Source of the DNA: Sodiomyces alkalinus F11
Taxonomy: Eukaryota; Ascomycota; Sordariomycetes; Glomerellales; Plectosphaerellaceae
NCBI RefSeq assembly: GCF_003711515.1
Contig: NW_021167079.1
Span: 6,938,385 to 7,002,384 of the forward strand
Direction: 5' to 3'
DNA length: 64,000 nucleotides
The notes below the pieces were generated by a model, which made no database searches, had not been told where the DNA came from, and was given only the letters and a program-made list of their open reading frames with translations. Within the stretch, counting starts at the first letter, position 1, and the number at the start of each line of letters is the position of its first letter. Of the stretch, positions 59,307 to 64,000 are shown piece after piece. The translations under genes were made by a program, and so were the position numbers.

Positions 59307-59515
59307 TCGTGATGTCAGAACACAAATAAGGTACGCGCGGAATTATATATGTATTTATCTAAGTGAAGTTCGTGGTACTTCACGGGGATATCTGACTATT
59401 AGGAAAAATAAGGGGAAATAAGTGTGGATATATAGGATCGAGGTACCTACTCCACACGTCTAATATAATATGCTTTATCACACCTCAATAAGGTGTGGCT
59501 ATGGGCATCTGACAT

Positions 59516-59595
59516 ATCCAATAAGGCTGGGTACCCTTGTTTGCTTCAGGTGCCATATTCTTGAATCAAACGAGCTAGGGCCGCCCGGGCGTTTG
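59516..59595 (+). repeat. Direct repeat copy 2 (80 bp)
   Basis: Second copy, 290 bp downstream of the first. It ends just before a CATATATAAG element and lies about 150 bp upstream of the small gene at 59743. Confidence 0.85.
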
Positions 59596-59608
59596 AGCAG
59601 AACAGCCA

Positions 59609-59616
59609 TATATAAG
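59609..59616 (+). promoter_or_regulatory. TATA-like element of the small gene at 59743
   Basis: TATATAAG lies about 130 bp before the ATG and directly after repeat copy 2, followed by a pyrimidine-rich leader. A plausible TATA box by position; no transcript start is visible. Confidence 0.4.
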
Positions 59617-59742
59617 CAGGTAAGCCCCCCTCCGCTCGTCCTAAACGTCTTTCTTCTATTTCCTCCCAAACTCACTTCGTCTCTCGTCTCAAGACCGAAC
59701 ACACACAAATCACTTTCTCACTGTCCCTCGAAGACTTGCAAG

Positions 59743-60358
59743 ATGAGCGGCAACAACGGCAATTCGTACACGCGCTCCGGTGTGAACAGCGAGGTTCGTG
59801 TCCCTTCCCAATAGACAGATGTATCTGCATGCATCAAAATCATCTCATGTATTGACGAGAGAGGATAACAGGGCAACTCGTACCGGGTCGGGGCCCCCAG
59901 CGAGTCCAACTCCAACCCGTACCATTACTCGAACCAGTGAGTGACCCGTCATTTAACGTCTTGACGTCTTTACATATCGTTGCCCGACTTGGCTGACATT
60001 GTTTGGTTCTTGGAACGCCAGGAACGGTTCCTATTATTACAACAATCCCAACAACAGCACTTACTATGACAGCGGCACGGGGTACTCGCGGTACACTGCC
60101 CCCAGTGGCAATGTCAGGGAGTCCTACAGCGGTGGCAGCCAGGGCAGCAAGAAGTCAGAAGCAAGGCATCCATATGTGTCTGGTGTAAGATCATCAGATG
60201 CAGGACAAGGGCCGCCGTCGGAAGTTTGGGTATTTGTCGGGCTCGTTGTTGACTTAAGAAAGCCCCGTGAGGGCGAAAGGGGTGAAGCAGAAAGAGACAA
60301 GAATAATATTATCAGGACTTCTGCCACTGAAGCAGTAAATCGGAAGGGTTGCACTTAG
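59743..60358 (+). CDS. Small Asn/Ser/Tyr/Gly-rich protein of unknown function
   Basis: Exons: 59743-59793, 59872-59936, 60022-60358; donors GTTCGT and GTGAGT, CAG acceptors; sum 150 aa. The sequence opens MSGNNGNSYTRSGVNSE, then GNSYRVGAPSESNSNPYHYS and NGSYYYNNPNNSTYYDSGTG. It resembles small, abundantly expressed Gly/Tyr/Asn-rich proteins of filamentous ascomycetes whose function is unknown. No signal peptide, so probably cytosolic and disordered. The last 60 residues (from about SGVRSSDAG on) lose this composition, so an unrecognised intron or earlier end near 60155-60200 is possible. A strong upstream arrangement (TATA element, repeat) is consistent with regulated expression. Confidence 0.72.
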
Positions 60359-60866
60359 CCCTATGTGATCGGTCTGTGAGCTGCTCCTTTTTCTGGATGT
60401 CGATATTCCCCTTTCCCCTGGAGCGTAAGTCAAGTGGAAGGCCTGGAAAGGGGTGGAGCATTTCTGGGTGCCTGGGCTAGGCTGGTTACCTTAGCCTTCC
60501 TTCCGTCTTGCCCCCCCTTTCCCCTGCCTACCTTTGCCTGCCTGAGGGAGTGTTTGAGGCAGGTAGCTGGGTAGCTTGTTCTGGGCAGACATTTCAGATT
60601 CTGAAAGGAAAGAGCAACGGAAGTAGTCACCTCCCCATCTCATTTAGACCATAGATCAGGTGCCCATGCTCATGGTAGCTACCTACCTAAAATACCTTAG
60701 ATATGGTTTGAAATCACCTGCCTTGGGAAGGTAGGCAATATCAAACATACAGGCCGAAGGGCATTTCCCCACACCTCTCAGAAGACACCAGAAACCATCT
60801 TCACCACCCCAAACATAAACCCGTCTTTCCAACTCGTTGAGTGGATCCGAAAAGAAACCAACAAGT
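60359..60866. other. Intergenic: promoter of gene at 60867
   Basis: About 500 bp; GTAGCTACCTACCTAA and ACCTTAG-type motifs near 60677-60700. No gene. Confidence 0.5.
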
Positions 60867-61762
60867 ATGCCGGATTCACCATACCGTTGGCCACCCGGCC
60901 AGCTTGTGGAAACGCCGAAGAACCGTCAGGTAAGAATGGGACTGGCCCTATTCAGACCCCCCCGGACTCGTCTTAACATCTCTCCCAGAAACCGCGTTCA
61001 ACCCCGGCCAGCGCGCCGCAGGGAATGACCTGGACGCCGTTTTCCCCGGCCTCCAATGGAGAACGTAGCACTAGAACTAAGACTCCCCGAGTCAAGAACG
61101 ACCCTGCCGACGACTGGGTGGCGCGCAAGAAAGACCGCCATAGGCTTGAAGCCTGGCTCGACACGGCGGCCACGGGGAATCATGGCAGGCAAGTCAACCC
61201 AGTCGAGAAGGAGTCGGCACGCAAGGGAACATCGACGGCTGCCATAAGAGAGAGACTAATGCATAGCGTGTCGAACAGTAGGGACGATCATCATGTCTAC
61301 TCTGGCGACGTCAACATGTACGACGAAGTAGGCAAACCATCCCTCAAGGAAGAATACGAGTCTGCACCCGTACCCGCCTTGCCATCCCACCTAGACCCAT
61401 CTTCACAGGAACAGTTTGGAGAAACCGAGGCCACCTTGCCTTCCTACCTGCAACCAGCCTTCCGAGAGCAGTTTCAGGAAGTCGAGTGGGCGATCGAGGC
61501 TCTGCGCAGGGAGCACGCGGTGCGTAGCGAGGCCAAAGAAGCGGGTCGGAATGTGAATGTGCCATCGTCTCGGGGGAACCAGGTGCGCAGGCCCAGGGGA
61601 GGGAGGCCCTCTCAGGATGTTCGCGGCTACCGTCCTGTGCGCACGGGTGTTACTTTTCATCTTCGTGGAAGTGAAAGTTACGGGTCGGGTATGTCCGGCC
61701 TGTCGGGTGCGGGTTCCGGCGGATTCAAGCGCGATTCCTCCATGGACGGGGGCTATTACTAG
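60867..61762 (+). CDS. Uncharacterised basic, disordered protein
   Basis: Exons: 60867-60929 (MPDSPYRWPPGQLVETPKNRQ) and 60989-61762; intron GTAAGA...CCCAG, phase 0; sum 278 aa. The frame opens earlier only with TTG. I recognise no domain. The sequence is polar and partly helical, with DWVARKKDRHRLEAWLDTA and FREQFQEVEWAIEALRREHA as the best candidates for structure. A short near-repeat occurs: LPSHLDPSSQEQFGETEATL, then LPSYLQPAFREQFQEVEWAI. The tail is Gly/Ser-rich with RRPRGGRP, which could bind nucleic acid. The intron with clean signals and the coding-like composition support a real gene. Confidence 0.72.
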
Positions 61763-62112
61763 TGCTCATGCGGACGAGATGTTGGGGAGGAATAAGAAAC
61801 CTCTTGGGCTTGATCGCAAAGAGAGACGATAGCTCGTCACAGTGTCACTAGTGTATATCAAGCAGGGAATTCGGGCAGAGATCCTCGGGCACGTGGGGGT
61901 GTCTTTGCTTCTCGGACATACGTTGTAGTGTGCAAATCAGATAGGGGGTCAATGAGACCTGGTGATAAAAATGGTCATGAGAACAAGTGACGAGTTGACT
62001 GAGAAAGGATACGAATGTGGCTTTAAAGCGAGGTCGTGAGGTCGCAAAAAAAGAGGGTAAAAAAAGGAGAGAAAAAAGGAGAGAAAAAAGAAGAAAGGAG
62101 ACCAAAAAAAGT
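61763..62112. other. Intergenic between gene at 60867 and tRNA-Asp
   Basis: 350 bp. Contains A/G-rich repeats GGAGAGAAAAAAG at 62068-62100, just downstream of the tRNA 3' end. On the transcribed strand this gives several T runs able to stop RNA polymerase III. Confidence 0.5.
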
Positions 62113-62184
62113 CTCTCCGACGGGGAATTGAACCCCGGTCTCCAGCGTGACAAGCTGGCATACTAGCCACTATACGATCGGAGA
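62113..62184 (-). tRNA. tRNA-Asp (anticodon GTC)
   Basis: Read on the minus strand. The acceptor stem TCTCCGA (62184-62178) pairs with TCGGAGA (62120-62114), with discriminator G at 62113. The D arm has TAGTGGCTAGTA. The anticodon arm is CCAGC-TTGTCAC-GCTGG, giving anticodon GTC for aspartate. The T arm is CGGGG-TTCAATT-CCCCG. There is no intron. T runs follow on the transcribed strand. All stems are perfect. Confidence 0.96.
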
Positions 62185-62988
62185 TACGTGTTTTGCTTAG
62201 TTGATGATGGTAGCGATGTTTAGACTAGCTATATAGTGACGGTTACGTTATGGAACCAGATGCACGTTAACTACGGAGTTAAGACTCAGGGTATTACTGG
62301 AAGCGGGGATTTACTGGCAACAATTCCATTCAATGTTGTCTACGGGACCATTCTGTCACATGCAGCCTTCTCCGCACTTTGACTTTCTTAGACCTTCCCC
62401 TTACCCGTGCCATGCCCCACTTATTCTGGTTCGTTTGGCACTCACCAATATAAGTGGGGCGTGGCACGGGTAGTCGTAGCAATCATCTACACTAGATGGC
62501 GATAGTTTTGGACGTCGAGGCGCATTGCCACGCGAATGATGCAAAAGAAGGGGGATTTATATACCGCTGATAGGTGGATGATGTTCGACCTCGGTGACTC
62601 CCAATCGGATGACGTCACTTCCCTGTGCACCTTCCCTGGGTTCTCTGAATGATGTCCGGGAAGGCGAAGTACGGATACTCCGTAATTACGTGTAGTTCGC
62701 TGTGAGGTAAGTTGTGTGGTGGTGTACACGTAGATCTCTGGTGACGACACTCCTCAAGGGCATTGCGTATTCTACGTGTACGTACTTGACCTAAGGTACT
62801 TAAATTAAGCCCTTCTCGGATTCCAATGTTCTGGTCCCCCCGCTTCCCCCCTTGCCCCTTCACAACAACATCTCCAACCTCAAGGACAACCATCACGACC
62901 AGCCTCAATAAACATCGAGACCACTCTTCTACCAAGAACACAAACATACAAAACAAAAAGAAAGAATAAAATAAAAACCTTCTTCATC
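62185..62988. other. Promoter region of the small LEA-like gene
   Basis: About 800 bp between tRNA-Asp and the ATG at 62989. It holds a 23-bp inverted repeat, a TACTCCGTA copy (62676), GTACGTACTT and ACCTTAG-like motifs near 62778, and a CA-rich leader. Confidence 0.55.
62402..62472. promoter_or_regulatory. 23-bp inverted repeat with mirrored CreA-type sites
   Basis: Left arm 62402-62424 and right arm 62450-62472 are complementary at 22 of 23 positions; the exception is T:G. The loop is 25 nt. The arms contain CCCCAC and GTGGGG, which fit the SYGGRG consensus of the carbon-catabolite repressor CreA/Mig1 in opposite orientation. They also contain GTGCCA/TGGCAC. The element lies about 520 bp upstream of the gene at 62989 and about 220 bp upstream of the tRNA gene. 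Confidence 0.55.
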
Positions 62989-63273
62989 ATGACCGACAAG
63001 AACAAGACCGAAACCGACACAGGCGTCACCGGCGCCGCCAAGTTCGTAACCTCGACGGTCGGTAACACGGTGGGTGGTGTCTCGCGCACCGCTGGCAACG
63101 TCACGGGCGCCGCCACCCGCGGCGTGGGCGACACCGTCAGCAGCGTCACCGGTTCGGCGGGCCGCCCCGTCGGCGACGCTCTCGGGAATATCGGCACCGG
63201 CGTCGAGAACGCCGCTAACGCTGCCGGCGAGGGCGTGGAGGGTGCCGGGCAGTGGAAGAAGTCTGAGAAGTAA
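62989..63273 (+). CDS. Small Gly/Val/Thr-rich LEA-like protein
   Basis: 94 aa, single exon, ATG in CATCATG context after an A/C-rich leader. The sequence is built from degenerate units of about 11 residues such as TSTVGNTVGGV, TAGNVTGAATR, GVGDTVSSVTG, SAGRPVGDALG and NIGTGVENAAN, ending QWKKSEK. This pattern, hydrophilic with amphipathic 11-mer periodicity, is like late-embryogenesis-abundant or stress-induced small proteins common in filamentous fungi. No Cys, Trp only near the end, no signal peptide. The function is inferred only from composition; expression under stress or glucose limitation is suggested by the upstream CreA-type inverted repeat. Confidence 0.8.
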   Translation: MTDKNKTETDTGVTGAAKFVTSTVGNTVGGVSRTAGNVTGAATRGVGDTVSSVTGSAGRPVGDALGNIGTGVENAANAAGEGVEGAGQWKKSEK

Positions 63274-63585
63274 TCAGCCACGAACCGGAAAAATGAAAGG
63301 AATGGCAATGGCCGACGGTTTGGGGAGGTTCTCTTTGGTTTTCAGTTTCAGTGTATCTGAGGAAACATTGCCGTCATTTCATGGCAACGTGTTGCTGTAC
63401 AATTAGCTACCGCCCTTTTTAATTCCACCTTCTGGGACCTTCCGCCCTTGTCCGCAATCTCCAAACGACCTCTCGCTTTACTCATGGTGACATTGTGGGG
63501 GTATACATACACAGCATCCGTGATTGTACAACATTATATAGTACAGCACCGTATTTCAGAGAGAGGAAGCACGCATCTCTCTCGC
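63274..63585. other. Convergent intergenic
   Basis: 312 bp of 3' flanks between the LEA-like gene and the AspRS gene. Nothing recognised. Confidence 0.5.
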
Positions 63586-64000
63586 CTACTTCCGTCTCTT
63601 GAACTGAAGGTGATATGTCTCCAAAGCTTCGTTCGAGATACGACCTGGCCCTCCCGCAAACTCATCCACACCCTTGTTGTTTTTGGGGAACGCGATCACA
63701 TCCCGCACCGAGCTCGCGCCGCTGAGCACGGCCACGAAGCGGTCGAATCCCAACGCGAAGCCGGCGTGCGGCGGACACCCGGCCCGCAGCGCCTTGAGGA
63801 GGTGCGAGAACTCGGCCATCTTGGTGTCGCCCAGCCCCAGGATGTCGCGCAACACGTACTCCTGCATCTTCGCCACGTGGATACGCCGGCTGCCGCCCCC
63901 GAGCTCGACGCCGTTGAGGACGAGGTCGTAGTGGTCCGCCCTTGCCCGGAGCGGGTCGGCGAAGAGCAGGTCCACGTCCTCGGGGCCCAGCGGCGCCGTG
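63586..64000 (-). CDS. Aspartyl-tRNA synthetase, bacterial/mitochondrial type, 3' end only
   Basis: Charges mitochondrial tRNA-Asp. The frame is open to the right edge, so only the C-terminal 137 residues are present. Class II synthetase motif 3 and neighbours are clear: ADHYDLVLNGVELGGGSRRI, then FSHLLKALRAGCPPHAGFAL, GFDRFVAVLSGASSVRDVIAFPK. The GCPPHAG and G-G-SRRI wording and RDVIAFPK are those of the bacterial AspS/mitochondrial MSD1 type rather than the cytosolic enzyme. It ends QFKRRK. The start lies outside the window. Confidence 0.93.
   Translation of the reverse strand, partial: TAPLGPEDVDLLFADPLRARADHYDLVLNGVELGGGSRRIHVAKMQEYVLRDILGLGDTKMAEFSHLLKALRAGCPPHAGFALGFDRFVAVLSGASSVRDVIAFPKNNKGVDEFAGGPGRISNEALETYHLQFKRRK

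Larger units (their letters stand above)
58934..59742. other. Intergenic: trr1 3' flank, direct repeats, promoter of small gene
   Basis: Holds a 25-G run (58995-59019), two copies of an 81-bp direct repeat, and a TATA-like element. No gene in between. Confidence 0.6.

Overview
The window is nuclear DNA of a filamentous ascomycete, most likely a Sordariomycete. Genes are compact and carry short introns (about 55-140 nt) with GTRNGT donors, CTRAC branch sites and YAG acceptors. Coding regions are rich in C/G at third positions. The content is typical of moulds: NoxA NADPH oxidase, a PAS hybrid histidine kinase, class II DAHP synthase, a WLM protease, VPS53, Yth1 and GH18 chitinase. I place it no lower than class. 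All exon joins were inferred by eye from splice signals, frame and family resemblance; no transcript or search evidence was available.

Layout. 0-3 kb: 5' end of myosin-1 (minus, cut by the left edge) and an F-box protein (minus). 5-8.4 kb: noxA (plus) behind a long pyrimidine-rich leader. 9.5-14.1 kb: hybrid histidine kinase (minus). 16.6-18.1 kb: Wss1-like DNA-protein crosslink protease (minus). 19-22.9 kb: large BRCT/AT-hook protein (minus). 24.8-26.8 kb: secreted phospholipase B (plus). 27.6-29.7 kb: caspase-fold protein without a catalytic cysteine (minus). 29.7-34.2 kb: gene-poor stretch. 34.2-36.8 kb: HYPK-like protein and DAHP synthase, divergently arranged. 37.2-40.5 kb: amidase and methyltransferase (plus). 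41.5-42.5 kb: repetitive acidic orphan (minus). 43.7-46.7 kb: DUF1776 protein (plus) convergent with yth1 (minus). 46.7-51.4 kb: second gene-poor stretch. 51.4-58.9 kb: chitinase, vps53 and thioredoxin reductase (plus). 59.7-64 kb: two uncharacterised proteins and a small LEA-like protein (plus), tRNA-Asp (minus), and the 3' end of a mitochondrial aspartyl-tRNA synthetase (minus, cut by the right edge).

The genes are mainly housekeeping and signalling. There is no biosynthetic cluster and no intact transposon. Two genes concern redox (noxA, trr1), two genome maintenance (Wss1-like, BRCT), and two trafficking or the cytoskeleton (vps53, myosin-1).

Most interesting points: (1) a 53-codon, stop-free, AUG-less, presequence-like extension in frame upstream of thioredoxin reductase, suggesting a mitochondrial isoform from a near-cognate start; (2) a pseudo-caspase fused to a Cys/His-Arg cluster; (3) a Yth1 protein lacking its first CCCH finger; (4) a chitinase with Asp to Val in its catalytic motif; (5) a 23-bp inverted repeat carrying mirrored CreA-type sites; (6) an 81-bp direct repeat before a small gene; (7) strong intergenic enrichment of the 9-mer TACTCCGTA.
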